Positions 17,573 to 25,400 of a stretch of DNA of 64,000 bases are shown piece by piece; the stretch's first letter is position 1; every line of letters begins with the position of its first letter. Made by a program: the position numbers and the translations under genes. Below the pieces are notes generated by a model, which searched no databases, was not told the DNA's origin, and saw only the letters and a list, made by a program, of their open reading frames with translations. The DNA is from an uncultured Chthonomonadales bacterium (lineage in GTDB: Bacteria; Armatimonadota; Chthonomonadetes; Chthonomonadales; CAJBBX01): the NCBI GenBank assembly GCA_938005745.1, contig CALLMM010000033.1, forward strand, positions 1-64,000, read 5' to 3'.

Positions 17573-18184
17573 GCGTCGGGTCTGGCAGGCTTCGTACCAG
17601 TCGTAGAGGGAGAAGAGGATCAGGCGGAGATTGCCCTGATGCCGGGCGTACAGGTCGTTCAGGAGCGCGTCGGAGGGTCTCTCAACCTGCCAGCCGTCGA
17701 GCAGATAGTCGGCAATCTGGCGCGTCATCTCCAGGGTGATCCCGGCGCGCCAGAGGGTGGGAAAGCCCATGTCCCGATGCGCGGCGACCAGCAAGCCGAT
17801 CCCCCGGCGTCGGCAGAGGGCGCGCAGATAGAGACGACGCCACGCCGGATGCGACTCCCATTCGTCCGCAAAGAGGCAGGAGGCGTTCGCAAAACGGGGC
17901 GCAGAGGGAGATCGGAAGGCGCAGACGCGCCAGCCGAGCACGCGGGCGGTCAGCGCCAGATGAGAGAGGAGGGCGGACTTTCCGGAGCCGTGCGGACCGA
18001 TGATCTGCCCCTGCATGCCGATGTCGGCAAAGGTCTGCAGCAGCGATTGCAGGCTCTGACCTTCTGACAGGAAGAAGGGGATCGCGCCCGGCTGCACCCG
18101 TTCCGAACAGAATGGGTTGCGCGGCGCGCCGAGAAAGCGCAGGCTCTGTGCCGGTCTGCGGGCGGTCAGCGGTGCTCTGTCCAA
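17567..18184 (-). CDS. Small P-loop ATPase of an arrestin-like operon
   Basis: The 205-residue protein starts with TTG, preceded at good spacing by AGGAGG. 'GPHGSGKSALLSHLAL' near residue 63 is a Walker A motif, and 'ASCLFADEWE' near 101 looks like Walker B with Asp-Glu. 'LLVAAHRDMGFPTLW' resembles a sensor region. The N-terminus 'RNPFCSERVQPGAIPF' recalls ExeA/TniB-type AAA proteins in which an early segment leads to the P-loop. The gene overlaps the arrestin-like gene by 19 bases, so the two are translationally coupled. No partner helicase, nuclease or secretion genes are adjacent. Biological role unknown. Confidence 0.8.
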   Translation of the reverse strand: MDRAPLTARRPAQSLRFLGAPRNPFCSERVQPGAIPFFLSEGQSLQSLLQTFADIGMQGQIIGPHGSGKSALLSHLALTARVLGWRVCAFRSPSAPRFANASCLFADEWESHPAWRRLYLRALCRRRGIGLLVAAHRDMGFPTLWRAGITLEMTRQIADYLLDGWQVERPSDALLNDLYARHQGNLRLILFSLYDWYEACQTRRL

Positions 18185-18564
18185 TGCGCCTCCTGTCCGG
18201 ATGTGAGGGTGAAACCCTCTTCATAGGTCAGATCGCGCCCGCGCCGCATATCGGCTTTGACCCGCACGCACCAGTGGATCTTCAGCAGAAAGCCGTAATA
18301 GGTGAGCGGGAGGGGAGGCAGGATGACCGAGAAGGGGAAGTCCGGACCGCCCCGCAGGTCGAGCGTCTCGGAATAGGCGATCCCCTCATCCCGGTCGCCC
18401 TTGCCTTCGGTGAACCAGAGCACCTGCATCGTTACCGACTTCAGCTCATCCCGCCGCATTCCGTGCAGCATAATCGTTCCCGCCAGCGGTTCGCCGGGGC
18501 GATAGACGCGCTTGTTGTCGTGCAGACGAACCTGAATCAGAGGAAAGGACTCGGAGTACTGCAT
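18166..18564 (-). CDS. Arrestin-like (Spo0M/DSCR3-type) beta-sandwich protein
   Basis: A 132-residue protein from the ATG at 18564 after AGAGGAGG. 'IQVRLHDNKRVYRPGEPLAGTIML' is the signature opening of arrestin-like N domains, where 'YRPGExLxGxV' forms strand pairs. 'KSVTMQVLWFTEGKGDRDEG' and 'DFPFSVILPPLPLTYYGFLLKIHWCVRVKAD' match the later strands, including the conserved Pro-Pro turn. Such domains mediate protein-protein contacts; no enzymatic residues are seen. Its start overlaps the stop of the upstream gene (TGATG), and its end overlaps the ATPase gene, making a tight three-gene unit. Confidence 0.8.
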   Translation of the reverse strand: MQYSESFPLIQVRLHDNKRVYRPGEPLAGTIMLHGMRRDELKSVTMQVLWFTEGKGDRDEGIAYSETLDLRGGPDFPFSVILPPLPLTYYGFLLKIHWCVRVKADMRRGRDLTYEEGFTLTSGQEAHWTEHR

Positions 18565-19265
18565 CAGAACCTCCTCTGCGGTTCGGGCGGAGCGACGCAC
18601 AGGGTGAAGTCGAAGTTGAAGTCGGGCCAGCGGATCACCTCCCCCTTCACGTTCAGCCTCCAGACGATCCGGTTGTTGCTCGCTTCAAAGCTGTGCATGG
18701 CGTCCGCGGGGATCTGCAGTTCGAAATGCTGCTCCAGCGGTCGGGTCAGGGTGGTAGTAACCGGACCCGTCTCGATCAACGGCTGATCCAGCAGGGTGTT
18801 CGATTCGTGGTAGGTGTCGGTGCCGCGCCGGTAGGTGATCTTCTCCTCGCACACCAGGCGGACGAGGAAGTTATTCAACGGCAGCGCGCCGTGCTGCGCG
18901 ATATAGGCGCGTACCCGCTCCCCCGGAACCAGGATCGTCTTTTCGATCTCCACAACAGTCTCCCGCACCCGGATCGCCAGCAGGATGCTGCGCAGGAGCA
19001 GGACGAGTAGGACCAAACCCACCACGACAAAAGGGATCAGGAACAGGGTCAGGATGATGTCTCCCTGTCCCCTCTGCCATCCGCTGACCATGTTCAGTAA
19101 GAAGATGCTGACGATCCCGTTCCAGAATAGGCAGAGAATGGGCAGGCAGCCGATCTCCGCCGCGCGCGACCCTCCGGCTTTCAAGCGCGCGGCATAGAGA
19201 CGTCCCTGCTCCGCCCGGATCGCGGGCAGCAGGGTATTCGACGGGGGGATGGCTTGTCGGGGCAT
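18564..19265 (-). CDS. Two-TM membrane protein with arrestin-like soluble domain
   Basis: The 233-residue protein has a basic N-terminus, two membrane helices (about 39-60 and 70-95) and a C-terminal domain of about 130 residues with beta-strand periodicity. 'LVPGERVRAYIAQHGALPLNNFLVRLVCEEKITYR', 'TTTLTRPLEQHFELQIPADAMHSFEASNNRIVWRLNVKGEV' and 'DFNFDFTLCV' recall arrestin-like or DUF3592-type domains, and the pattern is related to the next gene. The start is 5 bases after the DUF1080 stop. A membrane-anchored adaptor working with the soluble arrestin-like protein and ATPase is a reasonable inference. Family membership is not certain. Confidence 0.75.
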   Translation of the reverse strand: MPRQAIPPSNTLLPAIRAEQGRLYAARLKAGGSRAAEIGCLPILCLFWNGIVSIFLLNMVSGWQRGQGDIILTLFLIPFVVVGLVLLVLLLRSILLAIRVRETVVEIEKTILVPGERVRAYIAQHGALPLNNFLVRLVCEEKITYRRGTDTYHESNTLLDQPLIETGPVTTTLTRPLEQHFELQIPADAMHSFEASNNRIVWRLNVKGEVIRWPDFNFDFTLCVAPPEPQRRF

Positions 19266-19270
19266 GGCGA

Positions 19271-20026
19271 TCAGTAGCGCTGCGCCCCCTGAAGGGGCAG
19301 CGGCTGGATCCAGATGTTGCGATACTCTACCCGATTGCCGTGATCCTGCAGGACGATAGGACCCGGATCTTTCAGTTCTCCGAACCGCATTCCCCAGGTG
19401 GGGCGGGCGATCTCGACATTGTTATGGATGACGATGCCGTTCTGCAGGACGGTAACCCGCGCCTTTTCGGTCTGATTGCCCTGCTCGTCGTAGCGGGGCG
19501 CGCGATAGATGATATCGTAGGTCTGCCACTCCATCGGCGGCTTGCAGGCGTTGATCAGGGGAGCGTGCTGATTATAGATGGCTCCGCAGTCGCCCCGTCC
19601 CACCTCCGGCAGTCCATAGGAGTCGAGCACCTGCACCTCGTAGCGTCCCTGCAGGAAGACGCCGCTGTTGCCCCGCGCCTGTCCCCGCACGTTTTCGGGC
19701 ATCTTCGGCGTGCGAAACTCCAGATGCAGTTGAAAGTCCGTGAACTTCTCGCGGGTAACGACATCGCCGCCGCGTGAGACCATCGCCCCGTCGCTGACGG
19801 GCCAGGCGGCGTCTCTGCCGTCTATGCGCATCCAGTTCTTTTTCAGCTCCTCCTCCTTGCCGCTGAAGAGGACAATCTTCTCTTTCGTGGCCGCCGCGTC
19901 CTGTTTCGGCTCTCCCGCCTGCGCCGTTTTCGCGGTGTTGACTGCCAGCCAGCCGCAGACGACCGCGGCAAGTCCGCCTCCCAGTGCCAGCAGGCGGTTC
20001 CGGCTCACTCCTGTTCTCCTCATCAT
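19271..20026 (-). CDS. DUF1080 (3-keto-disaccharide hydrolase-like) secreted protein
   Basis: The 251-residue protein has an N-terminal signal or anchor (RLLALGGGLAAVVCGWLAV) and a DUF1080 concanavalin-like sandwich. Signatures are 'IVLFSGKEEELKKNW', 'DFQLHLEFRTPKMPENVRGQARGNSGVFLQGRYEVQVLDS', 'CGAIYNQHAPLINACKPPMEWQTYDIIYRAPRYD' and 'ARVTVLQNGIVIHNNVE'. Some members of the family hydrolyse 3-keto-glycosides; many are unassigned. It sits 35 bases downstream of the M42 peptidase and 5 bases upstream of the membrane arrestin-like gene, so it may head or bridge that operon. Confidence 0.9.
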   Translation of the reverse strand: MMRRTGVSRNRLLALGGGLAAVVCGWLAVNTAKTAQAGEPKQDAAATKEKIVLFSGKEEELKKNWMRIDGRDAAWPVSDGAMVSRGGDVVTREKFTDFQLHLEFRTPKMPENVRGQARGNSGVFLQGRYEVQVLDSYGLPEVGRGDCGAIYNQHAPLINACKPPMEWQTYDIIYRAPRYDEQGNQTEKARVTVLQNGIVIHNNVEIARPTWGMRFGELKDPGPIVLQDHGNRVEYRNIWIQPLPLQGAQRY

Positions 20027-20061
20027 CGCTTCCCTTTTCGTGGTGTGTGGTTGAAACTCGT

Positions 20062-21123
20062 TCAGAGCGGCGTCCAGTCCATGTCGGGAGTAACGCGCTC
20101 GCAGAAGCCCGCCATCAGCCGGGCGGCGTTCTCGATGTCGTCCAGGTTCATCACTTCGGACGGGGTATGCATATAGCGCAGGGGAACGCCGATCAAGCCG
20201 GTCGCCATCCCCGCGCGGCTGATCTGCATGGCGTTGGCGTCGGTGCCGGTTCCGCCGGGAGCCGCGTTCACCTGATACGGGATCTCCAGCTCCTGTGCGG
20301 TCCGTGTCAGCAATTCAAACACGCGGGGGTTGATATTGGCTCCGCGCGTGATGATGGGACCGTTGCCCAGCCGGATGTCGCCGACGCGCTTCCTCTCCGC
20401 GCCGGGAAAGTCCATTGCGTGGCCGACATCGGTCGCCAGACCCACCAGCGGGTCCACGCCATAGGCGCTGGCGCGTGCGCCCCGCAGCCCGATCTCCTCC
20501 TGTACGGTCGAGACGGCGTAGACTGCCGCCTTCAGGTCGGTGTCTGCCAGCAGCCGCAGCGCCTCCGCGACCACGAAGACGCCCATCTTGTTATCGAAAC
20601 TGCGCGCCGTGCAGAGGCTTCCCAGCAGCGGCTGCATCTCCTGCGCGTAGGTGATGCAGTCGCCGATGGAGACCAGCGACTCCGCCTCCTTGCGGTCTTT
20701 TGCGCCGATGTCAATCCAGAGATCATCCAGCTTGACGCTCTTGCCCCGCTCCTCCGTCTCCATCAGGTGAACGGCGCGCCGTCCCAGCACGCCGAGTATC
20801 GGTCCGGAGGCGGTATGAACGTGAACCCGCTGCCCGACCGTCACGACCGGATCGTGCCCGCCGATCGAACCGAAATAGATCATGCCGTCTTCGCTGATGT
20901 AGCGCACCTGAAAGCCGATCTCGTCGGCATGTCCCGCCAGCATAATGCGCGGGCTGCCCCCCGGGTTTCGCACGGCGATGACGTTGCCCATCACATCGGT
21001 TCGCACCTCGTCCGCGCAGGCGGAGACCGCCTCCCGATAGACACGCTGCACCGCCTGTTCATAGCCGGAGGGTCCCGGCGTGTCCACCAGCCGCTTCAAA
21101 AAAAGATACGATTCTCCTCGCAT
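20062..21123 (-). CDS. M42 family metallo-aminopeptidase (glutamyl aminopeptidase/endoglucanase family)
   Basis: The 353-residue protein has the M42 dinuclear metal pattern in order: 'LAGHADEIGF' (His ligand and catalytic Asp), 'ARSFDNKMGVFV' (bridging Asp), 'TVQEEIGLRGA' (catalytic Glu and ligand Glu), 'ATDVGHAMDFPG' (Asp ligand) and 'RYMHTPSEVMNLDDI' (His ligand). 'GGTGTDANAMQIS' is typical too. M42 enzymes are dodecameric cytoplasmic aminopeptidases. Length matches the family. A 144-base gap with two hairpins separates it from the NTF2-like gene upstream. Confidence 0.95.
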   Translation of the reverse strand: MRGESYLFLKRLVDTPGPSGYEQAVQRVYREAVSACADEVRTDVMGNVIAVRNPGGSPRIMLAGHADEIGFQVRYISEDGMIYFGSIGGHDPVVTVGQRVHVHTASGPILGVLGRRAVHLMETEERGKSVKLDDLWIDIGAKDRKEAESLVSIGDCITYAQEMQPLLGSLCTARSFDNKMGVFVVAEALRLLADTDLKAAVYAVSTVQEEIGLRGARASAYGVDPLVGLATDVGHAMDFPGAERKRVGDIRLGNGPIITRGANINPRVFELLTRTAQELEIPYQVNAAPGGTGTDANAMQISRAGMATGLIGVPLRYMHTPSEVMNLDDIENAARLMAGFCERVTPDMDWTPL

Positions 21124-21224
21124 TCCCTTCTCTTCTCTTACCGGCGGTACGCGCCGGTCTCAGCGTTACATGCGTCCGCTTCGCACTGAGTAGTTCGACA
21201 GAGTGCGGCGTATTCCTGCCCTGT

Positions 21225-21249
21225 GCGCCCGATCCCGGGAATCGGGCGC
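21225..21249. terminator. 9-bp G+C-rich hairpin after the NTF2-like gene
   Basis: GCGCCCGAT (21225-21233) pairs with ATCGGGCGC (21241-21249) around a CCCGGGA loop. A second hairpin, ACCGGCG with CGCCGGT, lies at 21140-21158. Neither has a U-run, so termination strength is uncertain. Confidence 0.4.
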
Positions 21250-21267
21250 ATCGCGGCGTTGGGGGCG

Positions 21268-21693
21268 TCAGGCGGGAGCCGGCGAACGGTGGAAGTGCGC
21301 CATCTTCCATGCGCCGTTGATTCGAACGTAGACGCGGGTCTCGTTGAAGGTGGTCCAGCGCGGTCTGCCGTTGTCGTCGTAGGTCATCAGGCGGGTATAG
21401 GTAACGATGCCGGTATCGCCGTAGAGCTGCACCTGCGGGTTGAGTATATCGAACCGGGCGGGGCGGTTGGCGGGATCCCGCGCCATCAGGCGAATGAGCG
21501 ACAGGTGAAACTCCACGCCGTCTATCCGATAGGGGCAGACATCCTCAAAGCAGGTCAGGTCTGGGGCGCAGAGAGCGGCATAGGTCTCCGCGTCGCCCTG
21601 ATGAATGGCGTCGAGCATCAGCCAGGTCGTAACCAGCAGTTCGCGCTGCTCCGCGCTGAACCCCATCGCCTGAATAACAGCCTCTTCAATCAT
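21268..21693 (-). CDS. NTF2-like (CaMKII association-domain/SnoaL type) protein
   Basis: The 141-residue protein matches the cone-shaped NTF2-like fold: helix 'LLVTTWLMLDAIHQGDAETYAALCAPDLTCFE', then 'YRIDGVEFHLSLIRL', then strands 'PQVQLYGDTGIVTYTRLMTYDDNGRPRWTTFNETRVYVRINGAWKMAHFHRSPA'. The last motif, 'W.MAHFHRS', is the signature of calcium/calmodulin-kinase-II association-like bacterial proteins. These are often small stand-alone domains of unknown ligand. AGGAGAGGA precedes the ATG. It is divergent from nrdR. Confidence 0.87.
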   Translation of the reverse strand: MIEEAVIQAMGFSAEQRELLVTTWLMLDAIHQGDAETYAALCAPDLTCFEDVCPYRIDGVEFHLSLIRLMARDPANRPARFDILNPQVQLYGDTGIVTYTRLMTYDDNGRPRWTTFNETRVYVRINGAWKMAHFHRSPAPA

Positions 21694-21879
21694 CGGTCTG
21701 ATCCTCTCCTTGGTGATGATGCGCTAGATTCGCGGTCGGGGCGGCTTTCCCCTCTTCGTCCGGCTTTCTGCCGCCTGTTGATAGTCTGGATGAGATGTTG
21801 TATACTATTTGTAGTAGTTTTCACCAAAGATGAACGCCATATGTTGTGAAAATCGGCGAAAAAACTGCCTGCGAACCTC

Positions 21880-21908
21880 TTGACAGCCCATATATAGGGT
21901 GCTATTAT
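21880..21908 (+). promoter_or_regulatory. Consensus sigma70 promoter of nrdR-nrdJ
   Basis: TTGACA (21880-21885) and TATTAT (21903-21908) are 17 bases apart. Start of transcription would be near 21915, 41 bases before the nrdR ATG. The spacer itself contains a CATATATAG core that resembles a NrdR box. Confidence 0.85.
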
Positions 21909-21932
21909 GCTCGCAGCCACTAGATGTAGGAG
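21885..21932. promoter_or_regulatory. Pair of NrdR-box-like operators
   Basis: The known NrdR box is a 16-mer with core CwATATATwG. Box 1 (21885-21900) has CcATATATAG, matching nine of ten core positions. Box 2 (21917-21932) has CTAgATgTAG, matching eight of ten. The boxes are 32 bases apart, three helical turns, the spacing seen for cooperative NrdR binding. Box 1 lies between -35 and -10; box 2 covers the transcription start region. The gene directly downstream is nrdR itself. Confidence 0.7.
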
Positions 21933-21955
21933 CCTGCGAGCGCGAGGCGACTGCC

Positions 21956-22417
21956 ATGCGATGTCCGTTCTGTGGTTCCAAAGAAGACAGAGTGCTCGAC
22001 TCCCGCGAGTCGCAGGAGGGCGACACCATCCGCCGCCGCCGCGAGTGCAAGGGCTGCGGGCGGCGTTTCACCACCTTTGAACAGATCGAAGAGATGGCGC
22101 TGTTCGTGGTGAAGAAGAGCGGTCGGCGCGAGCCGTTCAATCGGGAGAAGCTGCTGCACGGCATGCGTCTCGCCTGTACCGGTCGTCCGGTCAGCATCGA
22201 GACGCTGGAGCAGATCGCCAGCGACATCGAGCGGAAGTTGTATAACCGGCTGGAGCGCGAGATTCCTTCGCGAGAGATCGGCGACATGGTGATGGATCAG
22301 CTCCGGGTCCTGGATCAGGTGGCTTATGTGCGCTTTGCATCCGTCTACAGGCATTTTGAGGACGCCACCGAGTTCCGGCGGATCCTCAAGGAGTTGACCA
22401 GTCGCAATAAACCTTGA
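21956..22417 (+). CDS. nrdR: Transcriptional repressor NrdR
   Basis: The 153-residue protein starts [19 protein letters not shown] after a GAGG site. The N-terminal zinc ribbon has CPFC and CKGCGRRF pairs, which bind the DNA. The following ATP-cone ('[22 protein letters not shown]', '[18 protein letters not shown]') senses ATP and dATP. Length equals the family norm of about 150. It lies 40 bases upstream of the class II reductase gene and behind two NrdR-box-like sites, so it should repress its own operon when dATP is high. Confidence 0.97.
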   Translation: MRCPFCGSKEDRVLDSRESQEGDTIRRRRECKGCGRRFTTFEQIEEMALFVVKKSGRREPFNREKLLHGMRLACTGRPVSIETLEQIASDIERKLYNRLEREIPSREIGDMVMDQLRVLDQVAYVRFASVYRHFEDATEFRRILKELTSRNKP

Positions 22418-22457
22418 TTTTTCGTGACCGGAGGACAGGGAAGGAGTACACAAGCCG

Positions 22458-25400
22458 ATGCAGGACCCGAATATAGAGCAGACCGACATGATGGCGGCGA
22501 TGGAGGAGGAGCAGGCTGCCGCACGCGAATCGGAGACCGAGAAGGCGTCTGGCGCGCGCGCCGGCGGCGGCCGCAAGTCCAGAGCGCCGGGATTGAAGAT
22601 TTCGCGCCGCTTCACCGAGGCGGGAGAGGATGTCTGGAACTCCGTTGAGTGGGAGAAGCGTACCGCCGCGATCACCGATGAGCAGGGAAACGTCGTCTTC
22701 GAGCAGACCGATATTGACGCGCCGAAAACCTGGACACAGCTGGCGGTCAAGGTGGTCGCCTCCAAATACTTCCGGGGACATATCGGGACGCCGGAGCGCG
22801 AAAACAGCGTACGGCAGCTGATTCAGCGGGTCTCCTACACCATCTCTGACTGGGGCAAGGCGCAGGGCTACTTCGCCTCCGACGCCGACTACCTCGCCTT
22901 CCGCGATGAACTGACCCATATCCTGCTGCACCAGAAAGCCGCCTTCAACTCGCCGGTCTGGTTCAATGTGGGACTGGCGGATCAGCCCCGCCCGCAGTGT
23001 TCCGCCTGTTTCATCAACTCCGTGCAGGACACGATGGACAGCATCCTGACGCTGGCGAAGACCGAGGGAATGCTGTTCAAGTACGGCTCCGGAACCGGAA
23101 CCAACTTCTCTACCCTGCGCTCTTCGCGCGAGCGGCTGCAGGGCGGCGGAACCGCCTCGGGACCGGTCTCCTTCATGCGCGGCTACGACTCGTTTGCCGG
23201 CGTGATCAAGTCGGGCGGAAAGACGCGCCGCGCGGCGAAGATGGTGATCCTCAACGTGGACCACCCGGACATCGTCTCCTTCATCACCTGCAAGGCGGAG
23301 GAGGAGAAGAAGGCGTGGGCGCTGATTGATGCCGGCTACAACGGCAACTTCAACGTTCCGGGCGGAGCCTACGACAGCGTCTCCTACCAGAACGCCAACC
23401 ACTCCGTGCGCGTGACCGACGAGTTCATGAACGCCTATCTCAACAACGGCGTCTGGCACACGCGCAACGTGCTGGACGGCACGGTGGCGGATACCTATCA
23501 GGCGCGCGATCTGATGCGTCTGATTGCCGAGAGCGCGTGGATCTGCGGCGATCCCGGGATGCAGTACGACACCACGATCAACCGATGGCACACCTGCAAG
23601 AACACCGACCGCATCCATGCCAGCAACCCCTGCTCGGAGTATATGTTCCTCAACGACAGCGCGTGCAACCTCGCCTCGCTGAACCTGATGAAGTTCCGCC
23701 GCCCCGACGGCGAGTTCGATGTGGAGAGCTTCAAGCACGCCTGCCGGATCATGATCACGGCGCAGGAGATCCTGGTAGACAACGCCTCCTATCCGACCGA
23801 AGCCATCGAGAAGAACAGCCACGACTATCGTCCGCTGGGGCTGGGCTACGCCAATCTGGGCGCGCTGCTGATGTCGCGCGGACTGGCGTATGACAGCGAC
23901 GCCGGGCGCGCGCTCGCCGGCGCCATCACCGCCATCATGACGGGCGAAGCCTACTACCAGTCGGCGATCATCGCCCGCGATCACGGCGGTCCCTTCCGGG
24001 GGTTTGAGCCGAACCGCGAACCGTTCCTGGAGGTGATGCGCATGCATCGCGCCGCGGTCGAGGGGATTGAGGAGCGGTATGTCCCGGGCGATATGATGCA
24101 GGCGGCGCGCACCAGCTGGGACAACGCCATCGCCCTGGGCGAAAAGTACGGCTACCGCAACGCGCAGGCAACCGTACTTGCGCCTACCGGATGTCTGGTG
24201 GACGGAACGCTGGTCATCACGGACCGCGGATTGATGCGCCTGCGCCGTCTGGGGAATATTCACGGTCCGCAGTGGCAGGACGTATCGTTCAAGGTGTTAA
24301 CCGATGAGGGCGAACAGGACGCCACGCGGTTCTACGTGAACGGCATGGAGGACACCCGCCGCATTGTAACCCGATGCGGGTACGCCATTCAGGGCACGCT
24401 GAAGCACCGGATCAAGGTGGTGGACGTCGTCACCGGATCGCTGCGATGGAAGCGTTTCGCCGATATCGCCCCCGGCGACATCGTGGCTCTCTCGATGGGC
24501 GAGATGATCGGATCGCCCCGGACGGTTTCGCTGCCGCCGCTTGGCGAAGAGTACTGGACGGGCGACTACACCACCCGCGTCCCGCGAACGATGACGCCGG
24601 AACTGGCGGAGCTGATCGGCTACTTTATGGGAGACGGCTCCATTCACTCCAAAGGACCGCGCTTCTGCGTTACCAGCTCGGATCGCGATGTGGCGGACCG
24701 CATCTGCAGCCTGCTGGAGTCTCTGTTCAATCTCAAAGCGCATGTGATCGAGCAGCAGGACTATCGTGAGATCTCCGTCCACTCCGTTCCGCTGGCTCTC
24801 TGGTGGGAAGCCTGCGGCTTCACCAAGAGAACTCCTGATGCCGAGCATAGGGGCAAGGGGTATCTTCCCTGCATTCCGGACGCCGTTCTGGCGACGAACG
24901 ATCCGACGGTCTACGGAGCGTTTCTGCGAGGGCTGTTTGAGGCGGATGGAACGGTAACGGGGAGCATCCCCTGCTGGAGCACCGTGCATAGAGAGTTTTC
25001 GGAGGAGGTCAAGACGCTGCTGCTGGCGCTCGGAATACCGACGACCACCCGGCAGGAGACGACCGGCTGGAGCCAGGCTCCCCTCTATGTTCTCAGACCG
25101 CGCAACAAAGCGTATGCGGAACGCTTCCTCTCTGTCGTGGGCTTCATCGGCGCTCGAAAGCGCGAGGCGGTATCCGTCAGCCGCGCCGAACAGTCCGCTC
25201 GATATGACTATGTCTATCTCGATCCGGCGGTGATCGAGGAGCTGCTGCCTGGCAGCGAAAACCTGCGTAATGCGATCCGACTGTCTGCGAAGCGGCATCA
25301 GGGAGCCATCACCCGACGGGCGGCGGAGCATCTCTATGCGCAGACCGGCGATCCGCGCGTGGCGAAGGCGCTGCGCTTCTTCTACGATACGGTCGCTGTC

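Noticed and set aside
17567-18184. P-loop protein considered as a transposition TniB or phage-type ATPase
   Set aside because: No transposase, terminal repeats or phage genes nearby; the overlapping arrestin-like genes define its context instead.
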